Under the pieces are notes generated by a model. The model saw only the letters and a list, made by a program, of their open reading frames with translations, ran no database searches and was not told the DNA's origin. Below, one piece after another: positions 47,576 to 56,241 of a stretch of DNA of 64,000 bases (the first letter of the stretch is position 1; every line of letters begins with the position of its first letter). The stretch is from Rubrivivax sp. GTDB taxonomy: Bacteria; Pseudomonadota; Gammaproteobacteria; Burkholderiales; Burkholderiaceae_C. Location of the stretch: positions 186,001-250,000 of the forward strand of contig JAHBZT010000001.1 of the NCBI GenBank assembly GCA_019635315.1. Reading direction: 5' to 3'. The position numbers and the translations under genes were made by a program.

Positions 47576-47755
47576 TTACCAGCCGCCGCGCGGCAGCTGG
47601 CTGCTGGTCGCTTCGGCCTCCAGCCAGCCGCCGCGCGGCAGGCCGCCGGCCACCTTCTGCAGGTCGGCTGCCGACAGCGGCACCGGGCCGTGGGCCGGGC
47701 GCGGGGCGGGAACGTTGGCGGAAACGGGACGGGGGGTCTGCGCAGCACGTTGCAT
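47576..47755 (-). CDS. Double-glycine-leader precursor peptide with LPRGGW repeats
   Basis: A 59-residue precursor. Residues ~27-38 read LSAADLQKVAGG, an excellent C39 leader (LSxxDLxxVxGG). The predicted mature part is 21 residues: LPRGGW, nine residues (LEAEATSSQ), then LPRGGW at the C-terminus. The two hexamers are encoded by an exact 18-bp direct repeat (47579-47596 and 47624-47641). ATG 47755 has GGAG upstream; an earlier in-frame ATG at 47803 lacks one and would place the dyad inside the gene. No cysteine and no modifying enzyme is nearby. I know of no described family. It is the likely substrate of the downstream exporter. Confidence 0.8.
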   Translation of the reverse strand: MQRAAQTPRPVSANVPAPRPAHGPVPLSAADLQKVAGGLPRGGWLEAEATSSQLPRGGW

Positions 47756-47774
47756 CGGGGGCTCCAGGGAGGTC

Positions 47775-47795
47775 AAACGTGCAGATTGCACGTTT
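47775..47795. promoter_or_regulatory. Perfect dyad in the GG-peptide leader
   Basis: AAACGTGCA and TGCACGTTT are perfect 9-bp arms separated by GAT, ending 20 bp upstream of the peptide ATG. If the lux box works at about -42, transcription would start close to the first base of this dyad and give a 5'-terminal mRNA hairpin. Alternatively it is an operator for another regulator. Confidence 0.6.
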
Positions 47796-47830
47796 GCTGC
47801 CATTGGAGCAGCGCACCCGCGGCTCGCGTA

Positions 47831-47846
47831 CTGTCAGATCTTACAG
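47831..47846. promoter_or_regulatory. lux box upstream of the GG-peptide gene
   Basis: CTGTCAGATCTTACAG fits the CTG-N10-CAG core of LuxR/LasR binding sites and is a palindrome with one mismatched pair. It lies between luxR and the peptide gene, centred 83 bp upstream of the peptide ATG. Confidence 0.8.
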
Positions 47847-47917
47847 GGTGGCAGCGGCGAGACAGCCGGCGCCGGCATCGGTAACGCGACGTAACGGCGG
47901 CGCCAACGCCGCCGGGT

Positions 47918-48631
47918 TCAATGGATCAGCCCCAGCCGCAGCGCCTTCAGCACCGCCTGGTGCTTGTTGACGCAGCCCAGCTTGTGCATCGCGTTGGTCA
48001 CGTGCATGACCGCGGTGCGTTCGCTGATGCCCATCAGCGCGCCCACCTCCCAGGCCGTCTTGCCGTCCATCGTCCAGCGCAGCGCCTCTAGCTCGCGCGG
48101 CGTCAGGCCGGGCCGCTCGGGCTGCAGCGGCGTCGGCACCAGCAGACGCATCGCCGCGTCCTGCGCGTGCACCGCGAACAGCTGCAGGTCGGCGACCAGG
48201 CGCTGCAGTTCCTCCGGGTCGGCCGGCAGGGCCTGGTCGCGGTCGACGCCGAGCACGAAGTGCCGGCCCTCGGGCAGGTGCAGCGCCATCGCGATGCCGG
48301 TGCGGTAGCCGTAGCTGGCCTGCTGCTCCCACAGGTCGGCGGCACCGCGCTCGACGTAGGTGTCCTGGTCCCAGACGATGGGCACGCTGGCGCGCTTGCA
48401 GTGCTGCATCACCGGGTCGCGGCGGTAGGAGGCGGGGTCGGTGTAGGGCTCGGCGTAGTCGGCCGGCGTGTTGTCGACCTTGATGAACTCGCTCTTGCCC
48501 ATGCCGTGGTCGATCACGGTGATCGCCGACACGGTCTCGAAGCCCAGGCGCTGCGTGAAGCGCACGACCTCGTCGCGGAACTCGTCGCGGTCCCGCGCCT
48601 GCATCACCGAGGTGTAGCCACCAGGGAGCAT
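47918..48631 (-). CDS. LuxR-family acyl-homoserine-lactone-type receptor/activator
   Basis: 237 aa from ATG 48631. The N-terminal autoinducer-binding domain carries, by spacing from the DP pair, Tyr63, Asp72, Pro73 and Trp87 matching TraR Y61, D70, P71 and W85. The position of TraR W57 is Tyr59, an unusual change in the ligand pocket. The C-terminal LuxR helix-turn-helix is LTPRELEALRWTMDGKTAWEVGALMGISERT. The frame is open to 48754 but that would run through a lux box. No luxI synthase is in the window, so it may be a solo receptor. It reads towards the peptide gene and is flanked by two lux boxes. Confidence 0.92.
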   Translation of the reverse strand: MLPGGYTSVMQARDRDEFRDEVVRFTQRLGFETVSAITVIDHGMGKSEFIKVDNTPADYAEPYTDPASYRRDPVMQHCKRASVPIVWDQDTYVERGAADLWEQQASYGYRTGIAMALHLPEGRHFVLGVDRDQALPADPEELQRLVADLQLFAVHAQDAAMRLLVPTPLQPERPGLTPRELEALRWTMDGKTAWEVGALMGISERTAVMHVTNAMHKLGCVNKHQAVLKALRLGLIH

Positions 48632-48700
48632 CGATTCCCGTCCAGACCTGTTCCCGACCACGCCGAGCTCCGCCTCCGCACCTGCCGGCCGCGGCGACCC

Positions 48701-48716
48701 CTGCAAGGGTTTACAG
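48701..48716. promoter_or_regulatory. lux box between luxR and the RsaM-like gene
   Basis: CTGCAAGGGTTTACAG has the CTG-N10-CAG core. Its centre is 44 bp upstream of the ATG at 48753 and ~78 bp upstream of the luxR start, so it could control either direction. AAAGAT at 48741-48746 is a possible -10 for the rightward gene; the mRNA would then be nearly leaderless. Confidence 0.65.
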
Positions 48717-48752
48717 CTTTCGCCGCCGCGCCGACTGCTCAAAGATAGCGGC

Positions 48753-49181
48753 ATGCCACAGACCGCATGTCACATCACCGAAGCGCCGTCGGCGCTGGTC
48801 TCTCCCTGGTCGCTGCGTGCCTGGCCCCCCCTATTGTGGCAGGCCCGCGAGCCGGCCCGCGTGAGGTTTCACCACTTGGGCACGCGAATCACCTTCAGCG
48901 GCGACCCGCTGGAGCCGCCGGCCGGGCAGACGATCTGGGCCGGCAGCGCCGCCGAGGGCGAGTGCGGCATGGCCTGGGACTGGGTCCTGGTCGCGCGCGG
49001 GGTGGTCGCGATGGCCGACCCGATGTGCGTCATCACCAACCTGCGCCTGCTCGGCGACGAGGGCGAGGTGCTGACCGCGCAGCAGTCGGCGCGCTTCCTC
49101 AACGAGATCGTGCGTGCGCTGCCCTGGCAGCACGAGGTGCGGCGCGCGCTCGAGAGCCGCCCGCCGCCGACGCTGATGTAG
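48753..49181 (+). CDS. RsaM/DUF4902-like protein
   Basis: A 142-aa soluble protein divergent from luxR. The block GMAWDWVLVARGVVAMADPMCVITNLRLLGDEG, split across residues ~70-102, resembles DUF4902 proteins, the family that includes RsaM, a quorum-sensing modulator encoded beside luxIR in Burkholderia. Family assignment is from memory of the motif, so moderate. ATG 48753 has no clear Shine-Dalgarno and may be translated leaderless; a later start is possible. The lux box upstream suggests LuxR control. Confidence 0.6.
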   Translation: MPQTACHITEAPSALVSPWSLRAWPPLLWQAREPARVRFHHLGTRITFSGDPLEPPAGQTIWAGSAAEGECGMAWDWVLVARGVVAMADPMCVITNLRLLGDEGEVLTAQQSARFLNEIVRALPWQHEVRRALESRPPPTLM

Positions 49182-49199
49182 CGGCGCGCCCGGCGGCCG

Positions 49200-50362
49200 C
49201 TACTTCAGGGCCGCCGCGCGCAGCGTGCGCGCGACATAGGCCACCGCCAGCACCGTCAGCACCGCGCACACCGCCACCGACAGCGCCACGTCGCCGGCGC
49301 CGAGCAGTTCGCCGCGCAGCACGCGGCCCATCAGCGTGGTCTGTGCCAGCGCCGGCAGCCACAGGTGCCAGGGCGCGGCGCCTTCCTGGCTCAGGAAGCC
49401 GACCAGCGGCAGCAGCGAGACCGCGAGCACGACGATGGTGGCGCTGGCCTGCGCCTCCTTGAAGGTCTTGCAGCGGATCGCGATCGCCATCAGCACCGCG
49501 GCCAGCGCGCCGGCCAGCGGCAGCAGCAGGGCCACGAAGGCCAGCGCCTCGGCGATGCCGAAGCGGAACATCGCGGCCAGCGCCTCGCTGCGCAGCAGCC
49601 ACTGCCCGGGCAGGAAGCTCAGGCAGGACAGCACCGCGATCAGCATGCCCACGCTGGCCACCGCGCCCCACTTGCCCAGCACCAGCGCCAGCCGCTGCGC
49701 CGGCGTCATCAGCAGCGGCTCCAGCGAGCCGCGCTCGCGCTCGCCGGCCGTCGTGTCCAGCGCCGCATTCAGCGCGCCGTACAGCACCGCCATCAGCACG
49801 AAGAAGGGCACCATGGTCGTCAGTTGCGCGGCGCGCGTGGCCGGGTCGGCGAGGTCGCGCTCCTGCACGCGCACCGCCTCCAGTAGCGCCGGCGCGACGC
49901 CGCGCAGTGCCAGGCGCAGCGTCGCCTGCTCCTGGTTGAAGCCGCGCAGCAGGCGCACGAGCGCGCCGCTGCCGGCGCGTGCGCGCTGGTTGGCGGCGCT
50001 GTAGACCACCTCCACCAGCGGCGCCTCGCCGCGCGCGAGCTCGGCCTCGAACTCCGCGCCCACCACCAGCACCGGGTCGCCGAGCTTGCTGTCCTTCAGC
50101 GCCTGCTCGTAGTCGGCGGGCGCCTCGCGCACCGTGTAGGTCTGGCGCTCGAGGTAGTTGCGCAGCGTCGGCGCCTGGGCCAGGCCGTGCACGAGCACCT
50201 CGCGCGCCTCGGCGCGGCGCTCGATGCCGGCGACCAGCGTGGAGATCAGCACCAGCACCAGCGGACCGATCGCCACCGAGCTGAGCAGCACCATCAGCAG
50301 CGTGCGCCGGTCGCGCAGCGCGTCCAGCAGTTCCTTCAGGTAGACGATCCAGGCGGCGGCGA

Positions 50363-50366
<4 letters not shown>
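49200..50366 (-). CDS. ABC-2-type permease (NatB-like)
   Basis: A 388-aa inner-membrane protein with one N-terminal helix (about 20-45), a ~140-residue extracytoplasmic domain, then five or six helices. It carries the ABC-2 signature ERERGSLEPLLMTPAQR. It resembles NatB sodium or multidrug efflux permeases. It is translationally coupled to the ATPase gene (4-bp ATGA overlap). The substrate is unknown. Confidence 0.88.
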
Positions 50367-51177
<811 letters not shown>

Positions 51178-51181
<4 letters not shown>

Positions 51182-52686
51182 CGCGCGCCCCCCGTGGCCG
51201 CAGCCGCGCCGGGCGGCACGAAGGCCGGCGGCCGCGGCAGCGTGCGCGCGCAGTCGGCGTCCACCGCCAGCGCCTCGTCGTCGCTGGCGGCGTCGATGAA
51301 GCGGAAGAGCGCGTCGCGCAGGCAGGGCAGCGCCATCGTGCCGTGGCCGGCCGCGGGCACCACGACATGGCGCGCCTTGGCGCCCAGCGCCTGCGTCACG
51401 CGCTCGCCGTGGCGCGGCGGCGTCGCCGGGTCGGCGCCACCGGACAGCGCCAGCGTCGCGGCCGGCGCCGGGACCAGCGCATAGAACGCCGGCGGCACCG
51501 CGCCGCGCGGCCAGTCGGCGCAATGCGCGCGGTACTGGTCGGCAAACAGGGTGGCGAAGTCGGCGCCTGGTGCGTCGGTCGCCGCGTCCAGGCGCGGCAG
51601 GTCCTCGCTGCAGATCACCGAGAAGTGCATGCCTTCGGCCAGCATCGCGCTGCGGCTGCCGGCCAGTGCGCTGGCCAGACCGACCAGCGGCTCGAAGCGG
51701 CCGCGCGCCGCCTCGCTCACCGCATGCGGCAGGCCGGCGGCCAGCGCCGGGGCATACAGCGGCGCGCGCGCCAGGCCCAGCACCATCGCACGGGTCAGCG
51801 TCAGCCGTTCGTCGGCGCCGGTGAACGGGTGGCGCAGTGTCAGCTCGCGCGGCAGCGCGGCGAGCAGCGCGCGCCAGTCCTCGCGCAGCCGCGGGTGGCG
51901 CTGCGCGCAGGCGGGATCGGCGGCACAGGCCGCCCACAGCGCGTCCAGCGCCGCCTGGCTGTCGGGCGAGAAGGCCGCCGGCAGCGCCATGTCCGGCGGC
52001 GCGAGGCCGTCCATCACCGCGCGGCGCACGCTGTGCGGAAACTGGCGCATCACCTCCAGCACCATGCGCGTGCCGTAGCTGCCGCCGACCAGGTTGACCT
52101 GTGCGGCGCCCAGCGCCTGGCGCACGGCGTCGGCGTCCTGCGCCGCGATCCAGCTCGTGTAGTGCCGCAGGTCGCCATGCGGCAGCGCCTGCAGCCGCTG
52201 GCGGCACTCGCGCAGCCGCACCGCCTGGCGCGTCAGGTCCACCGCATCGGCCAGCGGCTGCGTGGGCTTGGGCTCGTCGCAAACCAGCGGCGCGCTGCGG
52301 CCGGTGCCGCGCTGGTCGATCAGTACCACGTCGCGCCGGTTGCCGACGCGGGCGAGCAGGCGCGACACGGTGCCGGCGAGCTCGATCGCGCTCTGCCCGG
52401 GGCCACCGGCGAAGAAGACCACCGGGTCCGGCTTGCGCTGGCGCGCCAGTGCCGGCAGCACGGCGTAATGCAGGTCGATCTGCGCGCCGCCGGGCTGCGC
52501 CGGATCCAGCGGCCGCTTCAGCGTGCCGCACAGCGCGTCGTGCTCGACGCCGCTCAGGCGGCAGGGACTCAGGCCGGGGCGCAGTTCGGCGATCGCGACG
52601 CCGGCCGGGACCAGGGCGGCGGCGGCGATCACGACCAGCGCGCACGAACGTCGATGCAGGCGCGATTTCAGCGGGAGGGGCGTCAT
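51178..52686 (-). CDS. Exported alpha/beta hydrolase (S33 peptidase-like)
   Basis: A 502-aa protein with an N-terminal signal-like helix (about 14-34). The fold shows FFAGGPGQSAIEL, DQRGTGRSAPLVC, the nucleophile GGSYGTRM, Asp in SGGADPATPP and His in AAGHGTMALPC. It resembles TAP/tripeptidyl aminopeptidase-like and proline iminopeptidase-like proteins of proteobacteria, probably periplasmic. It heads the operon with the NatAB-like exporter. Confidence 0.88.
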
Positions 52687-52806
52687 GGCCGCGATTCTGG
52701 CCGCCGTCCGCGGCGGCCGCGCTGAGCGGCAGGCGAACGGCCGCCGGCGGCGCGTGAACGGTCGCCCGCGACGCATGGACTGCCCGGCGCCGGTGGCGCA
52801 TGGGGG

Positions 52807-52823
52807 TGTCGGCAAACTTGACA
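52807..52823. promoter_or_regulatory. TGTC-N9-GACA palindrome upstream of the second PEP-CTERM gene
   Basis: TGTC (52807-52810) and GACA (52820-52823) with nine bases between, the same layout as at 10882-10898. It lies ~130 bp upstream of the -24 element. A looser GTC-N8-GAC sits at 52880-52893. The gap 52687-53026 (340 bp) otherwise holds only the promoter described next. Confidence 0.55.
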
Positions 52824-52951
52824 ATGTGAGCGAGCTGTTACTTCGTGTGTCGGCCTCGGAATCGGCGCCGCATCCACAAGTCGTTGATCCGACAGATGTT
52901 TTTCGAGTCTTGGGGGGTGAGGCGGCGCGCCCCTTGCTTGCCTGCGGGGCC

Positions 52952-52967
52952 TGGCGTCGCGCGGGCA
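52952..52967 (+). promoter_or_regulatory. Sigma-54-like -24/-12 promoter of the second PEP-CTERM gene
   Basis: TGGCGTCGCGCGGGCA keeps TGGC at -24 and GC at -12 with exactly 10 nt between the GG and GC pairs. The remaining bases are GC-rich and weakly matching. The predicted start gives a ~49-nt leader to ATG 53027. Confidence 0.45.
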
Positions 52968-53026
52968 GTCCGCGGCGTCATCGCTCGCGATCCCGGGGCC
53001 TTCGTGCCCCTCCCCAGGAGACCTCG

Positions 53027-53770
53027 ATGAAATTCAAGCAGCAACTGCTCGCCAGCGCGGTCGGCGCGGCACTGGCGCTCGGCGCGGCCGCCAGCCACGC
53101 CGCGGCGACCCATGTCTTCGACACCAGCAACACCGTCGGCATCCCCGGACTGACCGGCTTCTCGACCACCGGCGCGATGATGAACGGCATGCTCGTCACC
53201 GCGACCTTCACGAACGGCTTCAGCCAGACGCTGGCCTGGGGCACCACCGGCGCGGACTCCGGCGGCGTGTTCGGCACCGGCTGGTCGCTGACGCAGTCCG
53301 GCGACACCTTCGTCGGCGTCGATGTCGCGCCGGTGGGGCGCTGGGTCTTCACCAACACCTCGACCACGACGCCGGCACCGCTGGTGCTGGAGACCCTGTA
53401 CCTGCAGGGCGGCGCGGGGCTGACCCTGTTCGACGTCGACATGTACGACAACTGCACCAGCTACGTTGCCGCCGGCTTCGACGAGGAGTGCACGACCGGC
53501 TCGGCCCGCGGCTCGCGCTTCCGCTTCCTCGGCAACGAGACGGCCGAGGTGACCTACTCCGACGCGCTGGCGGTCATCCCGGCGGGTGCGCTGGGCGACA
53601 TCTTCCACAACATGCTGGTCGACTTCGGGCCCAACGGCATCCGCACCGACTTCCGCTTCGACCAGGACACCGACAACGATGCGCGCCTGCTGATCCCCGA
53701 GCCGGGCTCGCTGGCGCTGGTCGGCCTGGCGCTGGCCGGCCTGGGCGCGCTGCGCCGCCGTCGCGGCTGA
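53027..53770 (+). CDS. PEP-CTERM sorting-domain protein
   Basis: A 247-aa exported protein. It has a signal peptide of ~26 residues (ASHA|AA), a beta-rich middle with no recognised domain (GFSTTGAMMNGMLVTATFTNG; paired cysteines in YDNCTSY and DEECTTG), and a C-terminal IPEPGSLALVGLALAGLGALRRRRG tail in two parts: PEP motif, hydrophobic helix, Arg cluster. CAGGAG precedes the ATG. It is followed by a strong bidirectional terminator. Probable role is at the cell surface or in the matrix. Confidence 0.88.
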   Translation: MKFKQQLLASAVGAALALGAAASHAAATHVFDTSNTVGIPGLTGFSTTGAMMNGMLVTATFTNGFSQTLAWGTTGADSGGVFGTGWSLTQSGDTFVGVDVAPVGRWVFTNTSTTTPAPLVLETLYLQGGAGLTLFDVDMYDNCTSYVAAGFDEECTTGSARGSRFRFLGNETAEVTYSDALAVIPAGALGDIFHNMLVDFGPNGIRTDFRFDQDTDNDARLLIPEPGSLALVGLALAGLGALRRRRG

Positions 53771-53802
53771 CGCGGCCGGGCACCTCGCCCAGGACCTCGT
53801 GC

Positions 53803-53831
53803 AAAGGGGCGGCCCGGCGGGCCGCCCCTTT
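53803..53831. terminator. Bidirectional intrinsic terminator
   Basis: AAAGGGGCGGCCC and GGGCCGCCCCTTT form a perfect 13-bp stem with loop GGC. T-runs on both strands serve the plus-strand PEP-CTERM gene and the convergent yejF operon. Confidence 0.9.
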
Positions 53832-53866
53832 TTCGTTGCGCGCCGCGGCCGCTGCGGCGGCCGGGC

Positions 53867-55477
53867 TCACTGCAGGAAAGCCGCCGCCAGCAGTTCCTTC
53901 GTGTAGGCCTCGCGCGGCGCCGCGAACAGCGCCTCGGCCTCGCCTTCCTCGACGACGTCGCCGCCCTTCATGACCATCACGCGGTGCGACATCGCGCGCA
54001 CCACCGCGAGGTCGTGGCTGATGAAGACATAGCTCATGCCGTAGCGCTGCTGCAGCTCGGACAGCAGCCGCAGCACCTGCTGCTGCACCGAGACGTCCAG
54101 CGCCGAGGTCGGCTCGTCCAGCACCAGCACTTCCGGGCGCAGCACCACCGCCCGCGCGATCGCGATGCGCTGGCGCTGGCCGCCGCTGAACTCGTGCGGG
54201 TAGCGCTGCAGCACGCCGGCGACGCCATGGCGCTCGGACAAGCCGACCTCGTCCAGCATGGCCAGCACCCGGCGCTCGCGCTCGGCCGGCGCCAGGTCGG
54301 GCTGGTGCAGCGCCAGCCCCTCGCCGACGATCTGACCGATGGTCATGCGCGGGCTCAGCGACGCGAACGGGTCCTGGAAGACGACCTGCATGCGGCGGCG
54401 CATCGCGCGCAGGCGGTCGCGGCCGGCGTTGTCGATGCGCTCGCCGCCCATCGCGACGCTGCCGCCGCTGACCGGCTGCAGCGCCAGCAGCGCCATGCCC
54501 AGCGTGGTCTTGCCGGAGCCCGACTCGCCGACGATGCCCAGCGTCTCGCCGCGCCGCAGCGACAGCGTGGCCCGCTTGACGGCCTGGAACTGGCGCTTGC
54601 GGAACCAGCCTTCGCTGAACGTGAAGGCCACGCCCACCTCGTCGGCCTGCACGAGCACCGGGGCGTCGGCGGCCACCGGCTGCACGACGCGCTCCGGCCG
54701 GCTGGCCAGCAGCTTCTTCGTATAGCTGTGCTGCGGGCGGTCGAAGACCTCGGCGGTGGCGCCGAGCTCGACGAGGCGCCCGCGCTCCATGACGCCGACG
54801 CGGTGCGTGAAGCGGCGCACCAGGTTCAGGTCATGCGTGATGAACAGCAGCGCCATGCCCATCTCGGCCTGCAGCTCGTCGAGCAGGGCCAGGATCTGAG
54901 CCTGGATCGTGACGTCCAGCGCGGTCGTCGGTTCGTCGCAGATCAGCAGCGCCGGCTTGCAGGCCAGCGCCATCGCAATCATCGCGCGCTGGCGCTGGCC
55001 GCCGCTCAACTGGTGCGGGAAGACGTCGACGCGCTTGTCGGGTTCCGGGATGCCGGTGCGCGCGAGCAGCTCGATCGCGCGCGCGCGCGCCGCCTCCTTG
55101 CGCATACCCTGGTGCAGCTCCAGCACCTCGCCGATCTGGTTGCCGACCGTGTACAGCGGGTTCAGCGCCGTCATCGGTTCCTGGAAGATCATGCCGATGC
55201 GCGCACCGCGCACGCTGCGCATCTGGCGCTCGGTCTTCGTGCACAGGTCCTCGCCGTCGAAGACGATGGCGCCGCTGGTCTGGGCGGCATCGACCAGGCG
55301 CAGCACCGACAGCGCGGTGATGCTCTTGCCCGAACCCGACTCGCCGACGAGCGCGAACTTCTCGCCCGGCGCGATCGTGAACGACACGTCGTTGACCACC
55401 GTGCTGGCGCCGAAGCGCACGGTCAGGTGGCGGATGTCCAGCAGCGCCGGCGTGTTCTTGTGCTCGTTCGTACCCAT
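53867..55477 (-). CDS. yejF: Peptide ABC transporter, tandem ATP-binding protein YejF
   Basis: A 536-aa fusion of two ATPase domains. The first has GESGSGKSITALSVL and LSGGQRQRAMIAMAL; the second has GESGSGKTTLGMALL and FSGGQRQRIAIARAV. Both have the Opp/Dpp-type C-terminal AxYTKxLL segment. It drives the YejABEF importer for oligopeptides (and microcin C in E. coli). It is the last gene of the operon, separated from yejE by 764 bp containing the repeat element. Confidence 0.95.
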   Translation of the reverse strand: MGTNEHKNTPALLDIRHLTVRFGASTVVNDVSFTIAPGEKFALVGESGSGKSITALSVLRLVDAAQTSGAIVFDGEDLCTKTERQMRSVRGARIGMIFQEPMTALNPLYTVGNQIGEVLELHQGMRKEAARARAIELLARTGIPEPDKRVDVFPHQLSGGQRQRAMIAMALACKPALLICDEPTTALDVTIQAQILALLDELQAEMGMALLFITHDLNLVRRFTHRVGVMERGRLVELGATAEVFDRPQHSYTKKLLASRPERVVQPVAADAPVLVQADEVGVAFTFSEGWFRKRQFQAVKRATLSLRRGETLGIVGESGSGKTTLGMALLALQPVSGGSVAMGGERIDNAGRDRLRAMRRRMQVVFQDPFASLSPRMTIGQIVGEGLALHQPDLAPAERERRVLAMLDEVGLSERHGVAGVLQRYPHEFSGGQRQRIAIARAVVLRPEVLVLDEPTSALDVSVQQQVLRLLSELQQRYGMSYVFISHDLAVVRAMSHRVMVMKGGDVVEEGEAEALFAAPREAYTKELLAAAFLQ

Positions 55478-55604
55478 GTCAATAACTCCAGCGCGCATCG
55501 TGCGGGCTGCTGCGAACCAGGACCAAGCGGCGCGGCCCGGCGGCGATCGGCACTCGGCGCACTGCGTTCGCATGCAATGCCTTGCTCGTGCGTGCCAGCG
55601 TTGG

Positions 55605-56130
55605 CGCAGCGAAGCCGCGTGGGGGCAGCCCGCAGCGCCCAGAGTCCGGCGGTCGGCGCTGCGCGCCGACTGCCCTGCGATGCTCGGGCTCCTGGCCCGC
55701 GGCCAACTCACTTCGCTCGCTGCGCTCGCTCCGTTCGGACATGGGCCGCGAGTCAGTCGTCGAGGCGCGCTGCGCGCGCGGCCAGGAGCCCTGCGCTTCT
55801 CGGCGCCTCCCATGGGCGCCGCGGGCTGCCCCCACGCGGCTTCGCGACACGGCGGTGGTGTGCGAAGGGATCGCGTGCCAATGTCGGTGGCCTTCGCGCC
55901 AGGCGGTACCCGCTGCCGGCGATGTGTGAGGCGCCGAGCAGCGCAGCTTCGGGGTCGGCGCGCACGCAGTGCGCGCCTCCACATCTGACTCGCCGCCGGT
56001 GTCCGAACGGAGCGAACGAAGTGAGCGAAGTGAGTTGGGCGGCGCGACCCCGACGCGAGCAGCGCAGGGAACCCACCGCCGCAGGCGGTGGGCGCGGAAC
56101 CCTGAGCCGGCGGCGGGTACCGCCTGGCGC
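55605..56130 (-). repeat. 526-bp nested-palindrome element, copy 2, inside the yej operon
   Basis: Read on the minus strand this begins GCGCCAGGCGGTACCCGCC and follows copy 1 (30454-30979) throughout at high similarity with no net length change; the most diverged part is around 55860-55900. Both copies thus face the same way as the host operon. The two-half, inverted-within-inverted layout is the same. The flanks 55478-55604 and 56131-56241 contain no gene. No transposase, target duplication or start signal was recognised. Confidence 0.85.
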
Positions 56131-56241
56131 GAGGCGCTGGCGCTGGCGATCAGAGCGAACGGCAGCCCGGCGCAGACAGGCAAGCGACAGCCCCACGTCT
56201 GCAAGGCGTCGCGAGCAGCCCGCACCACACCGCGCCGCATC

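Noticed and set aside
47756-47803. Upstream start for the GG-peptide at 47803
   Set aside because: It lacks a Shine-Dalgarno and would place the perfect dyad in the coding region; ATG 47755 has GGAG at proper spacing and keeps the full leader.
44089-47970. Very long plus-strand open frame opposite the exporter and hlyD genes
   Set aside because: It is a GC-driven shadow: the product is Arg/Ala/Gln-rich and low in complexity, while the minus strand encodes clear protein families.
48632-48754. N-terminal extension of the LuxR protein to 48754
   Set aside because: The extension would run through the lux box and abut the divergent ATG; it resembles no LuxR N-terminus.
48753-49181. LuxI synthase divergent from luxR
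   Set aside because: The protein lacks the LuxI N-terminal Arg/Trp/Asp pattern and matches RsaM/DUF4902 better; no other LuxI candidate was seen.
55478-56240. Small open frames within the yej-operon gap
   Set aside because: They run through the repeat element in several frames on both strands, lack start signals and have no recognisable product.
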